Assembly (NCBI GenBank): GCA_902803585.1
Contig: CADCQO010000198.1
Span: forward strand, 1-5,261
Direction: 5' to 3'
Source: an uncultured Ruminococcus sp.
GTDB taxonomy: Bacteria; Bacillota; Clostridia; Oscillospirales; Acutalibacteraceae
DNA: 5,261 nucleotides
This document shows, piece after piece, positions 1 through 5,261 of the stretch; positions within the stretch are counted from its first letter, which is position 1, and every line of letters starts with the position of its first letter. The notes beneath the pieces are model-generated. The model was given only the letters and a program-made list of their open reading frames with translations, had not been told where the DNA came from and did not search any database. The position numbers and the translations under genes were made by a program.

Positions 1-4
1 CCAT
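1..4 (-). CDS. 5' end of a divergent gene leaving the window (start codon only)
   Basis: Read on the minus strand, an ATG at 4..2 is preceded by a perfect GGAGG (16..12) at a 7-nt spacing. Further upstream is a promoter with a perfect TATAAT. Together these indicate a real gene start, but only four bases of the gene lie inside the window. The product cannot be inferred. The gene is divergent from the tRNA and murC units. Confidence 0.55.
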
Positions 5-84
5 TTATATTCCTCCATATCTTTGTATATTTTTCCGGAGCACACACCATATCCGTACGGAATAATCGCTACACCCCAGAGTAT
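5..84 (-). promoter_or_regulatory. Potentially structured 5' leader and RBS of the left-edge gene
   Basis: About 80 nt lie between the predicted transcription start (near 84) and the ATG at 4..2. In the minus-strand RNA, UCUGGGG (80..74) can pair with CUCCGGA (40..34). This gives 7 pairs, two of them G-U, and four more mostly wobble pairs can extend inward. Enclosed within it is the 10-bp perfect palindrome TCCGTACGGA (61..52), which can form a small hairpin or serve as a protein-binding site. An A-rich linker follows, then GGAGG (16..12). I do not recognise a known riboswitch or ribosomal-protein leader here. The pairing is seen in the sequence and any regulatory role is inference. Confidence 0.35.
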
Positions 85-90
85 GTGTCT

Positions 91-119
91 ATTATATTCT
101 ATTTTTCAAAAAAAAACAA
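91..119 (-). promoter_or_regulatory. Promoter of the divergent left-edge gene
   Basis: On the minus strand a perfect -10 TATAAT (96..91) lies 17 bp from a weak -35 TTGTTT (119..114, only TTG matching consensus). An A/T-rich tract upstream could act as an UP-like element. The predicted start is near position 84. The perfect -10, ideal spacing and a strong RBS and ATG downstream support it; the poor -35 lowers confidence. Confidence 0.5.
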
Positions 120-343
120 GATTTTTTCGTATAATTCTTTATATTTATCAAAAAAAATTACAGTTTTTTGTCGAAGCGCTCTCAATATAGGATAATTATA
201 ACGAAAAAACTTCCTTAAATGGAATTTTAGTAAATAATTTTCTCTTTTTTATCACACTTTTTCATAAAAACAATTGCCATTTTTGATAAGAATTGGTTAT
301 CTTATAAAATCATGCCGTTTCTGAAAAAAAATTCAAAAAACGC
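120..343. other. AT-rich intergenic region without a gene
   Basis: This stretch is dominated by A and T runs and has no open reading frame with a convincing ribosome binding site. Two weak signals are present. One is a plus-strand promoter-like pair, TTGTCG (168-173) and GATAAT (191-196), with a 17-bp spacer. The other is a short inverted repeat, GATAA...TTATC, around 284-300. Neither is followed by a recognisable gene or terminator before the tRNA promoter. The region most likely separates two divergent units and may supply UP-element-like DNA to the tRNA promoter. Confidence 0.5.
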
Positions 344-372
344 TTGACAAAACTTTCATAATGCGCTACAAT
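344..372 (+). promoter_or_regulatory. Strong sigma-A-type promoter of the tRNA-Gly unit
   Basis: A perfect -35 TTGACA (344-349) is separated by exactly 17 bp from TACAAT (367-372), a 5/6 match to the -10 consensus. A-rich tracts just upstream resemble an UP element, as is common for stable-RNA promoters. Transcription should begin near 379-380, leaving about 15 nt of leader before the first tRNA at 395. Confidence 0.85.
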
Positions 373-394
373 GATAAAGCTGTCGGCGATTGAT

Positions 395-470
395 GCGGAT
401 GTAGCTCATCTGGTAGAGCGCAACCTTGCCAAGGTTGAGGTAGCGAGTTCGAGCCTCGTCATCCGCTCCA
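395..470 (+). tRNA. tRNA-Gly (anticodon GCC), copy 1
   Basis: This 76-nt gene folds into a complete cloverleaf. The acceptor stem is GCGGATG (395-401) with CATCCGC (460-466). The D-arm is GCTC/GAGC. The anticodon stem CAACC/GGTTG encloses TTGCCAA, with anticodon GCC at 428-430. The variable loop has 5 nt. The T-arm is GCGAG/CTCGT with loop TTCGAGC. The discriminator is T467, as expected for bacterial tRNA-Gly, and CCA (468-470) is encoded. It reads GGC and GGU codons. An identical copy lies 41 bp downstream and both are probably processed from one precursor. Confidence 0.98.
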
Positions 471-511
471 TATTTTCCCACGAATTGTTCAGAAGCCTGA
501 CAGCGATATTT

Positions 512-587
512 GCGGATGTAGCTCATCTGGTAGAGCGCAACCTTGCCAAGGTTGAGGTAGCGAGTTCGAGCCTCGTCATCCGCTCCA
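512..587 (+). tRNA. tRNA-Gly (anticodon GCC), copy 2
   Basis: This gene is base-for-base identical to the copy at 395-470, including the encoded CCA (585-587) and the T584 discriminator. The anticodon GCC is at 545-547. With the T before each gene, the direct repeat covers 394-470 and 511-587. The 41-bp spacer has no promoter, so this copy should share the upstream transcript. A hairpin terminator starts six bases after the CCA. Identical tandem copies point to recent duplication or gene conversion and to dosage for a heavily used glycine tRNA. Confidence 0.98.
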
Positions 588-592
588 AAGAT

Positions 593-623
593 ACCTCGTC
601 TATGGTGACGGGGTTTATTTTTT
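593..623 (+). terminator. Intrinsic terminator 1 of the tRNA unit
   Basis: The stem ACCTCGTC (593-600) pairs with GACGGGGT (607-614), giving 8 pairs with one G-U, around a 6-nt loop (601-606). A T-rich tract (TTTATTTTTT, 614-623) follows directly. It lies just after the second tRNA, where an end of transcription is expected. Confidence 0.85.
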
Positions 624-633
624 GTCAAAACGA

Positions 634-668
634 CACTTCATTGGTTCATTTCAATGGAGTGTTTTTTC
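634..668 (+). terminator. Intrinsic terminator 2 (tandem backup)
   Basis: A 10-bp stem runs from C634-G643 to C652-G661 with one G-U pair and an 8-nt loop (644-651), followed by TTTTTT from 662. It lies 10 bp after the first terminator and 9 bp before the next promoter's -35. It should stop strong tRNA transcription from running into the murC unit. Confidence 0.85.
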
Positions 669-676
669 TTTGGTTC

Positions 677-705
677 TTGAAATTATGTAAAGAATCATAT
701 ATAAT
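677..705 (+). promoter_or_regulatory. Promoter of the murC-spe unit
   Basis: TTGAAA (677-682, 5/6 match) is followed after 17 bp by a perfect TATAAT (700-705), so transcription should start near 712. It is the best promoter match between the tRNA terminators and murC, and it would give a leader of about 150 nt. Other partial signals lie closer to murC: TTGACA at 746-751 with only a poor -10 (GATATC, 769-774), and TATAAT boxes at 800-805 and 836-841 without good -35 partners. Confidence 0.65.
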
Positions 706-711
706 GTTACA

Positions 712-863
712 GAAAGACAATTTCAGAACTCTTTTGGCATAATATTTGACAAAATCAATAAAATTAAGGATATCCCTTTATTTTTTCGCAGTTTCGTAAT
801 ATAATATACTGGCATGTGTATGACTTGTTATTCAATATAATATAAGACTGGAAGTGTTGCTTT
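712..863 (+). promoter_or_regulatory. Presumed 5' leader of murC
   Basis: This AT-rich stretch of about 150 nt lies between the predicted start site and the murC ATG. It contains a perfect TTGACA (746-751), two further TATAAT boxes (800-805, 836-841) and a weak 4-bp hairpin, AAGG/CCTT (766-778), followed by a T-rich run. No known riboswitch, T-box or polyamine-responsive element is recognised. It may hold a second promoter nearer the gene. A modest Shine-Dalgarno GGAAG (850-854) ends 9 nt before the ATG at 864. Confidence 0.35.
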
Positions 864-2255
864 ATGGTAGAAAGCTATGCACATTTACTTGATAATATCA
901 AGCGTATTCATTTTGTTGGAATCGGCGGTTCGGGTATGTGTCCGCTGGCGGAAATTCTCCACAGCGAAGGATATGAAATTACCGGTTCTGATGTTGCAGA
1001 ATCCGATACTCTTGCCCGTATCCGTTCCTATGGTATCCCTGTTATGATGGGACATCTGCCTGAAAATGTCAATGGTGCAGACCTTGTGGTTTATACTGCA
1101 GCTGTCAAGCTGGATAACCCTGAGTTGGTTTCTGCACGTTCCCAGAATATTCCTACAGTAGAACGCTGCATTATGCTGGGTGCTGTTGTAGACAAATACA
1201 AAAAGTCGATTGCTGTCAGCGGCACACACGGCAAAACAACAACGACCTCTATGCTGACGCAGATCCTGACAATGTCCTCTTTTGACCCTACCGCTATTAT
1301 CGGTGCAAAGCTGCCTTTTATCGGCGGCAACAGCCGTATCGGTGAGTCTGATTATATTGTCTGTGAGGCCTGTGAATACGTTGATACCTTCCTGCGTATT
1401 TATCCGGCTATGGCTGTTATTCTGAATGTCGATGAGGATCATCTGGACTATTTCGGCACACTCAGCCGTATCAAGGATTCTTTCAGACAGTTTATGGAAC
1501 AGACTTCTTCCTGTATCGTCATCAACGGAGATGACCATAACTCTATGGAATGTGTCGAGGAGATCCGCCGGAAGGGTGAAAAAAAGATCGTTACTTTCGG
1601 TTTTGGCAACAAAAACGATTTTCATGCAGAAATCACCGGTGAGTCTTCTGTCTGTGACAGCTTTGATCTTTATCATCACGGTGAAAAAGTTTGCTCGGTC
1701 AATCTGAAAGTGCCGGGTAAATTCAATGTTATGAATGCTCTGGCTGCCGCTTCTGCTGCAATTACACTTGGCGTTGAACCAGAAGCAGCTGCAAAAGCTC
1801 TGGGTGAGTTCAGCGGCGCACACAGACGCTTTGAAATTCTTGGCAAGCCCTGCGGCATTACGGTAGCAGACGATTTTGCACATCATCCCACAGAACTGAG
1901 AGCGACACTGACGACTGCTATGAGTATGGGCTTCCGCCGTGTATGGGCAGTTTTCCAGCCGCATACTTATTCAAGAACCTATACTTTCCTCAATGAATTC
2001 GCAGAGGTGCTGTCCATTCCCGATCATACTATCCTGTCGGAAATTCTTCCTGTCAGAGAAACAAACACCTATAATATCTATTCAAAAGATCTGGCAGAAA
2101 AGATTGACGGCTGTGTATGGTTTGAAACGTTTGAAGAAATTGCTGATTATGTCACCAAAAAAGCTAAACCCGGTGATCTGATTATTACGATCGGCGGCGG
2201 CAATGTCTATATGTGTGCCGGCATGATATTGAACAAACTGAACGGAAAGCAGTAA
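864..2255 (+). CDS. murC: UDP-N-acetylmuramate--L-alanine ligase (MurC)
   Basis: This cytoplasmic ligase adds L-alanine to UDP-N-acetylmuramic acid using ATP, the first peptide-forming step of peptidoglycan synthesis. The 463-aa length is normal for the family. The N-terminal UDP-MurNAc-binding domain shows IHFVGIGGSGM (15-25). The central ATPase domain has the Mur-ligase P-loop GTHGKTTTT (120-128), the metal-binding region EACEY (168-172) and NVDEDHLDYF just after it. The C-terminal domain has GAHRRFE (318-324), DDFAHHP (336-342) and QPHTYSRT (365-372), all typical of MurC rather than MurD, MurE or MurF. The ATG at 864 puts the first glycine motif where it normally sits and has GGAAG 9 nt upstream. 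No terminator is visible before the next gene, so it probably leads the operon with the polyamine genes. No key motif is missing. Confidence 0.97.
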   Translation: MVESYAHLLDNIKRIHFVGIGGSGMCPLAEILHSEGYEITGSDVAESDTLARIRSYGIPVMMGHLPENVNGADLVVYTAAVKLDNPELVSARSQNIPTVERCIMLGAVVDKYKKSIAVSGTHGKTTTTSMLTQILTMSSFDPTAIIGAKLPFIGGNSRIGESDYIVCEACEYVDTFLRIYPAMAVILNVDEDHLDYFGTLSRIKDSFRQFMEQTSSCIVINGDDHNSMECVEEIRRKGEKKIVTFGFGNKNDFHAEITGESSVCDSFDLYHHGEKVCSVNLKVPGKFNVMNALAAASAAITLGVEPEAAAKALGEFSGAHRRFEILGKPCGITVADDFAHHPTELRATLTTAMSMGFRRVWAVFQPHTYSRTYTFLNEFAEVLSIPDHTILSEILPVRETNTYNIYSKDLAEKIDGCVWFETFEEIADYVTKKAKPGDLIITIGGGNVYMCAGMILNKLNGKQ

Positions 2256-2274
2256 TGCTCCCGATAAAATAATA

Positions 2275-2285
2275 AAAGGTTGTGA
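2275..2285 (+). promoter_or_regulatory. Ribosome binding region that decides the speD start
   Basis: AAAGGTTGTGA matches 9 of 11 bases of the ideal anti-16S sequence AAAGGAGGTGA, but it overlaps the GTG at 2282. The AAAGG part ends only 2 nt before that GTG, which is too close for initiation. It fits better as the binding site for the in-frame TTG at 2294, although the spacing is then on the long side. Confidence 0.4.
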
Positions 2286-2293
2286 GAGTAAAA

Positions 2294-3100
2294 TTGGAAA
2301 AAAGATTGAAGCTGTACGGATTTAACAACCTGACAAAAACCCTGAGTTTTAATATTTACGATGTCTGCTACGCAAAAACTGAACGTGAGAAGAAGGATTA
2401 TATTGCCTATATTGATGAGCAGTATAACTCTGATCGTCTGACAAGTATTCTTTGTCAGGTAACGGAAATGATCGGTGCTGCCGTGTTGAATATTTCCAAG
2501 CAGGATTATGACCCGCAGGGTGCCAGCGTCACACTGCTGATATCTGAAGCGGGATTGCCTGAAAAGATTGACAGATCCTGTAACTGCGGCAAGTATACGA
2601 CTGCTTATGCCGGTGAAACAATTGCTGCTCATCTGGATAAAAGTCATGTCACTGTACATACCTATCCTGAATATCACCCCGATAACGCAATCGCTACTTT
2701 TCGTGTAGATATTGATGTATCTACCTGCGGTACCATTTCTCCGCTGAACACCCTTGATTTTCTGATCGACAGCTTCGATTCTGATATTATTACCATCGAT
2801 TACAGAGTGAGAGGCTTCACGAGAGATACCAGCGGAAAAAAACTGTTTATTGACCACAAAATCACCTCTATACAGGATTACATCAAAGAGGAAACCCTCC
2901 GGCGATATGATACAATGGACATCAATGTGTATCAGGCTAATATTTTCCATACACAAATGCTTATCAAGGAACTGGAACTGCAGAATTATCTGTTCAAGAC
3001 CGATGTTTATGAGATTCCTCCCAAGGAACGGCTGGCTATTTCCAACAGCCTCAGGCGGGAAATGATTGAAATTTTCAGCGGCACGAATGTTTACGAGTAA
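2294..3100 (+). CDS. speD: S-adenosylmethionine decarboxylase proenzyme, long E. coli-like type (SpeD)
   Basis: SpeD decarboxylates S-adenosylmethionine to supply the aminopropyl donor for spermidine. It is a pyruvoyl enzyme that cleaves itself. With the TTG start at 2294 it has 268 aa and its N-terminus (MEKRLKLYGFNNLTK) aligns with E. coli SpeD (MKKLKLHGFNNLTK). An in-frame GTG at 2282 would add four residues but sits on the ribosome binding sequence. The self-cleavage site is HLDK/SHVTVHTYPE, with S117 becoming the pyruvoyl group. H122 corresponds to the processing histidine and C145 (in STCGTISP) to the catalytic cysteine, both at the same distances from the serine as in E. coli. Other signatures are DYDPQGASVT and DYRVRGFTRD. 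Before the cleavage site it carries a slightly longer segment than E. coli, containing CNCG. It starts 38 bp after murC and ends 13 bp before the decarboxylase, so co-transcription is likely. Confidence 0.95.
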   Translation: MEKRLKLYGFNNLTKTLSFNIYDVCYAKTEREKKDYIAYIDEQYNSDRLTSILCQVTEMIGAAVLNISKQDYDPQGASVTLLISEAGLPEKIDRSCNCGKYTTAYAGETIAAHLDKSHVTVHTYPEYHPDNAIATFRVDIDVSTCGTISPLNTLDFLIDSFDSDIITIDYRVRGFTRDTSGKKLFIDHKITSIQDYIKEETLRRYDTMDINVYQANIFHTQMLIKELELQNYLFKTDVYEIPPKERLAISNSLRREMIEIFSGTNVYE

Positions 3101-3101
3101 C

Positions 3102-3106
3102 GGGGA
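3102..3106 (+). promoter_or_regulatory. Ribosome binding site that decides the decarboxylase start
   Basis: GGGGA lies 7 nt before the ATG at 3114 and just after the speD stop codon (3098-3100). The in-frame candidates further upstream, TTG at 3066 and ATG at 3087, lie inside the end of speD and have no comparable site. Confidence 0.5.
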
Positions 3107-3113
3107 TAGAAAA

Positions 3114-4562
3114 ATGAAGCTGAATCAGAACAGAGCGCCTATTTTTGAAGCACTGCAGGAATATCGGGAAAATCGTATCGTTTCCTTTGATGTTCCCGGT
3201 CATAAACAGGGAAAGGGCAATCCTGAACTGACCGAATTTCTGGGCAAACAATGTATGAGTGTAGATGTCAATTCCATGAAGCCTCTTGATAACCTCTGTC
3301 ATCCTGTCAGCGTTATCAAGGAAGCAGAGGAACTGATGGCAGATGCTTTCGGCGCAGCACACGCCTTCTTTATGGTAAATGGTACGTCAAGTTCCGTTCA
3401 GGCAATGGTTATGAGTGTCTGCAAGCGCGGTGACAAAATTATTATGCCCCGCAATGTGCACCGCAGCAGCATCAATGCCCTGATTGTGTGCGGTGCAGTG
3501 CCTGTCTACGTTAATCCCGGCGTTAACCGCCGGCTGGGAATTCCGCTGGGAATGTCCGTTGATTCTGTCAGGAGAGCTGTGCGGCTTCACCCTGATGCAA
3601 AAGCGATCATCGTCAACAATCCTACTTATTACGGTGTATGCTCCAATTTGCGGGAAATCGTCAAAATTGCACATGAAGCCGGCATGAAGGTACTGGTAGA
3701 CGAGGCTCACGGGACACATTTTTATTTCGGTGACTATATGCCTCCTTCCGCTATGAGTGTTGGCGCAGATATGGCGGCGGTAAGTATGCACAAGACGGGC
3801 GGTTCTCTTACACAAAGCTCTGCCCTTCTGCTTGGCAAAGATATTTCTGAGGGCTATGTCCGTCAAATCATCAACCTGACACAGACAACCAGCGCTTCTT
3901 ATCTGTTGCTTTCCTCTCTCGATATTTCCCGCAAGAATCTGGCGCTTAACGGCAAAAAGATTTTTGAGCGCGTCACAGATCTGGCATCTTACGGTATCAA
4001 AGAGATCAATAAGCTGGGCGGTCTGTACGCTTTTTCCCGTGAATTGATCGACGGCGATACTATCTTTGATTTTGACCCGACAAAAATCTCAGTACATACA
4101 AGGGACATCGGTCTGGCAGGCATTGAGGTTTATGATATTCTGCGCGACCGGTATGGTATCCAGATTGAATTCGGTGATATCGGCAATATTCTGGCAATCG
4201 TTTCTGTCGGTGATAAAATTTTGAAAATCGAACGCCTGATTTCTGCGCTTTATGAAGTCAAGCGTCTTTATTCCAAAGATTCCGCCGGTATGCTCGATCA
4301 CGAATATATTGAACCTGTTGTTATGTGTTCCCCGCAGGATGCTTTCTATGCCAGAAAAAAGCAAATTCCTCTGAGGGAAACTCTCGGTAAAATCTGTGCA
4401 GAATTTGTCATGTGCTATCCGCCGGGCATACCGATACTGGCGCCCGGTGAACTGATTACAAAAGATGCACTGGAATATATCATCTATGCCAAAGAAAAAG
4501 GCTGCAATCTGACCGGTGCAGAGGATATCAATACCGAAAAAATCAATATCATGGCAGAATAA
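3114..4562 (+). CDS. speA: PLP-dependent Orn/Lys/Arg decarboxylase, probably arginine decarboxylase (SpeA-like)
   Basis: This is a fold-type I PLP enzyme of the Orn/Lys/Arg decarboxylase major-domain family, resembling Bacillus SpeA/YaaO-type proteins. From the ATG at 3114 it has 482 aa, close to the usual length of the short Gram-positive branch. It lacks the N-terminal response-regulator-like domain of the E. coli inducible enzymes. Visible motifs are SFDVPGHKQG (24-33), the cofactor-phosphate loop NGTSSS (89-94), DEAHGTH (196-202) with the Asp expected to contact the PLP ring nitrogen, and SMHKTGGSLTQSS with K227 as the expected PLP Schiff-base lysine. The C-terminal CYPPGIPILAPGE is also typical. 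It would make agmatine from arginine, or cadaverine or putrescine from lysine or ornithine. Motifs alone do not settle the substrate. Its place between speD and speE favours a role in polyamine synthesis. Upstream in-frame starts would overlap speD and lack a good ribosome binding site. Confidence 0.93.
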   Translation: MKLNQNRAPIFEALQEYRENRIVSFDVPGHKQGKGNPELTEFLGKQCMSVDVNSMKPLDNLCHPVSVIKEAEELMADAFGAAHAFFMVNGTSSSVQAMVMSVCKRGDKIIMPRNVHRSSINALIVCGAVPVYVNPGVNRRLGIPLGMSVDSVRRAVRLHPDAKAIIVNNPTYYGVCSNLREIVKIAHEAGMKVLVDEAHGTHFYFGDYMPPSAMSVGADMAAVSMHKTGGSLTQSSALLLGKDISEGYVRQIINLTQTTSASYLLLSSLDISRKNLALNGKKIFERVTDLASYGIKEINKLGGLYAFSRELIDGDTIFDFDPTKISVHTRDIGLAGIEVYDILRDRYGIQIEFGDIGNILAIVSVGDKILKIERLISALYEVKRLYSKDSAGMLDHEYIEPVVMCSPQDAFYARKKQIPLRETLGKICAEFVMCYPPGIPILAPGELITKDALEYIIYAKEKGCNLTGAEDINTEKINIMAE

Positions 4563-4573
4563 CCCGCTTTATT

Positions 4574-4581
4574 AAGGGAGG
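4574..4581 (+). promoter_or_regulatory. Strong Shine-Dalgarno site of speE
   Basis: AAGGGAGG ends 9 nt before the ATG at 4591 and is the best ribosome binding site on the plus strand of the window. Part of it (AAGGG) can pair weakly with the CCCGCTT just upstream (4563-4569) through a bulged 5-bp hairpin, which is probably too weak to block initiation. Confidence 0.75.
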
Positions 4582-4590
4582 CGATAAACT

Positions 4591-5261
4591 ATGGAAATGT
4601 GGTATACAGAGGAACAAACCAGCAATGTACGCTTTTCTATCCGCTGTGATAAACAGAAATATTCTGCACAGTCGGAATTTCAGCGCATTGAAATATTCAG
4701 TACACCGGAATTCGGTGATGTGTTAGTTCTGGACGACAGAGTCATGCTGACCCAGAAGGACGAATTTATTTATCATGAGATGATTACCCATGTACCAATG
4801 GCAGTGAATCCTGATATCAAAAAAGTTCTGGTTATCGGTGCGGGTGACGGCGGTACAGTAAGAGAACTTGTTAAATATAAAACCATTGAACACATTGACA
4901 TGGTAGAAATAGACAGAATGGTAGTTGATGCCTGTAAGGAATTCCTGCCTACGGTTGCCTGCAAGCTGGATGACCCCAGAGTGCATATTTACATTGATGA
5001 CGGTCTGCGCTTTGTCAGAGGGGTGGCTGATACCTATGACCTCATTATTGTTGATTCTACTGATCCGGTAGGTCCCGGCGAAGGATTGTTCACAACCGAA
5101 TTTTACGGCAACTGCTTTAAAGCACTGACAGATGACGGTATTCTTGTCAATCAGCACGAAAGTCCTTTCTATAACACCTATGTCAAGGCAATGAAGCTGG
5201 CACATAAAAAAATATTGCAGTTCTTCCCCTTCTGTAAGGTTTATCAGGCTCATATTCCGAC
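4591..5261 (+). CDS. speE: Spermidine synthase / polyamine aminopropyltransferase (SpeE), 3' end missing
   Basis: SpeE transfers the aminopropyl group of decarboxylated SAM to putrescine to form spermidine, releasing 5'-methylthioadenosine. The frame is open from ATG 4591 to the window end (223 codons plus 2 bases), so about 55-65 C-terminal residues are missing compared with family members. The N-terminal beta domain starts MEMWYTEEQTSNVRF. It is followed by EFQRIEIF and LVLDDRVMLTQKDEFIYHEMITHVP (45-69), a spermidine-synthase hallmark. The Rossmann domain shows VLVIGAGDGGTVREL (79-93) for dcSAM binding, VEID (105-108), IDDG (135-138) and DSTDPVGP (155-162) with the expected catalytic Asp155. 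NQHESPF (187-193) forms the next conserved loop. The gene starts 28 bp after the decarboxylase with a strong ribosome binding site, fitting one operon. Agmatine or cadaverine as acceptor cannot be excluded from the sequence. Confidence 0.96.
   Translation, partial: MEMWYTEEQTSNVRFSIRCDKQKYSAQSEFQRIEIFSTPEFGDVLVLDDRVMLTQKDEFIYHEMITHVPMAVNPDIKKVLVIGAGDGGTVRELVKYKTIEHIDMVEIDRMVVDACKEFLPTVACKLDDPRVHIYIDDGLRFVRGVADTYDLIIVDSTDPVGPGEGLFTTEFYGNCFKALTDDGILVNQHESPFYNTYVKAMKLAHKKILQFFPFCKVYQAHIP

Noticed and set aside
394..587. tRNA direct repeats as attachment sites of an integrated element
   Set aside because: Only 41 bp separates the copies and no integrase or phage gene is present. A simple tandem tRNA duplication explains it.
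356..628. 90-aa minus-strand open frame with an internal repeat
   Set aside because: It is the antisense reading of the same two tRNA genes, so the repeat is not a protein feature.
371..742. 123-aa plus-strand open frame with an internal repeat
   Set aside because: It runs through both tRNA-Gly genes and the terminators. The repeat is translated tRNA sequence and there is no ribosome binding site in front of it.
766..786. Hairpin plus T-run in the murC leader as an attenuator
   Set aside because: The stem has only 4 bp (AAGG/CCTT), too weak for an intrinsic terminator, and no competing antiterminator fold was seen.
712..863. SAM or other riboswitch controlling murC and the polyamine genes
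   Set aside because: The leader lacks the conserved core motifs and stems of SAM riboswitches and other classes I know. It is mostly A/T runs.
885..1964. 359-aa minus-strand open frame opposite murC
   Set aside because: murC on the plus strand is certain from its motifs. The antisense translation is rich in Cys, His and Arg and shows no family motif, as expected of a shadow frame.
2207..2956. 249-aa minus-strand open frame opposite speD
   Set aside because: It lies opposite a clearly conserved speD, has no recognisable motif and is best explained as a shadow frame.
4723..5253. 176-aa minus-strand open frame near the right edge
   Set aside because: It is antisense to speE, whose plus-strand frame carries all the expected spermidine synthase motifs.
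1..5261. CRISPR array, insertion sequence or defence system
   Set aside because: No spaced short repeats, terminal inverted repeats, transposase or nuclease motifs were seen. The only exact long repeat is the tRNA pair.

Overview
The window most likely comes from a Gram-positive, low-to-moderate-GC bacterium of the Clostridia, perhaps a Ruminococcus/Oscillospiraceae relative. The evidence is very AT-rich intergenic DNA with textbook -35/-10 promoters, strong Shine-Dalgarno sites, CCA-encoding tRNA genes and Firmicutes-like protein sequences. The taxonomic placement is inference. The genus cannot be read from the sequence.

Layout. Positions 1-120 (minus strand) hold the promoter, a potentially structured 5' leader, the ribosome binding site and the ATG of a gene that leaves the window at its left edge. 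Positions 120-340 are AT-rich and contain no gene. Positions 344-667 form a compact tRNA transcription unit: a near-perfect promoter, two identical tRNA-Gly(GCC) genes 41 bp apart, and two tandem intrinsic terminators. A new promoter follows at 677-705 with a leader of about 150 nt.

From 864 to the right edge there are four closely packed plus-strand genes with no terminator visible between them: murC (UDP-N-acetylmuramate--L-alanine ligase), speD (S-adenosylmethionine decarboxylase proenzyme of the long, E. coli-like type), a PLP-dependent Orn/Lys/Arg decarboxylase (probably arginine decarboxylase, speA) and speE (spermidine synthase, cut by the window end).

The last three genes form a polyamine module. 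The PLP enzyme makes a diamine or its precursor agmatine, SpeD makes decarboxylated SAM (the aminopropyl donor), and SpeE transfers the aminopropyl group. If the PLP enzyme is an arginine decarboxylase, an agmatine-to-putrescine step is still needed and would have to be encoded outside the window. The unusual point is that a cell-wall precursor gene, murC, apparently leads this polyamine operon. All the gene families are known ones and no clearly new system is visible. The items most worth a second look are the murC-spe linkage, the leader of the divergent left-edge gene, and the start codon choices for speD and the decarboxylase.
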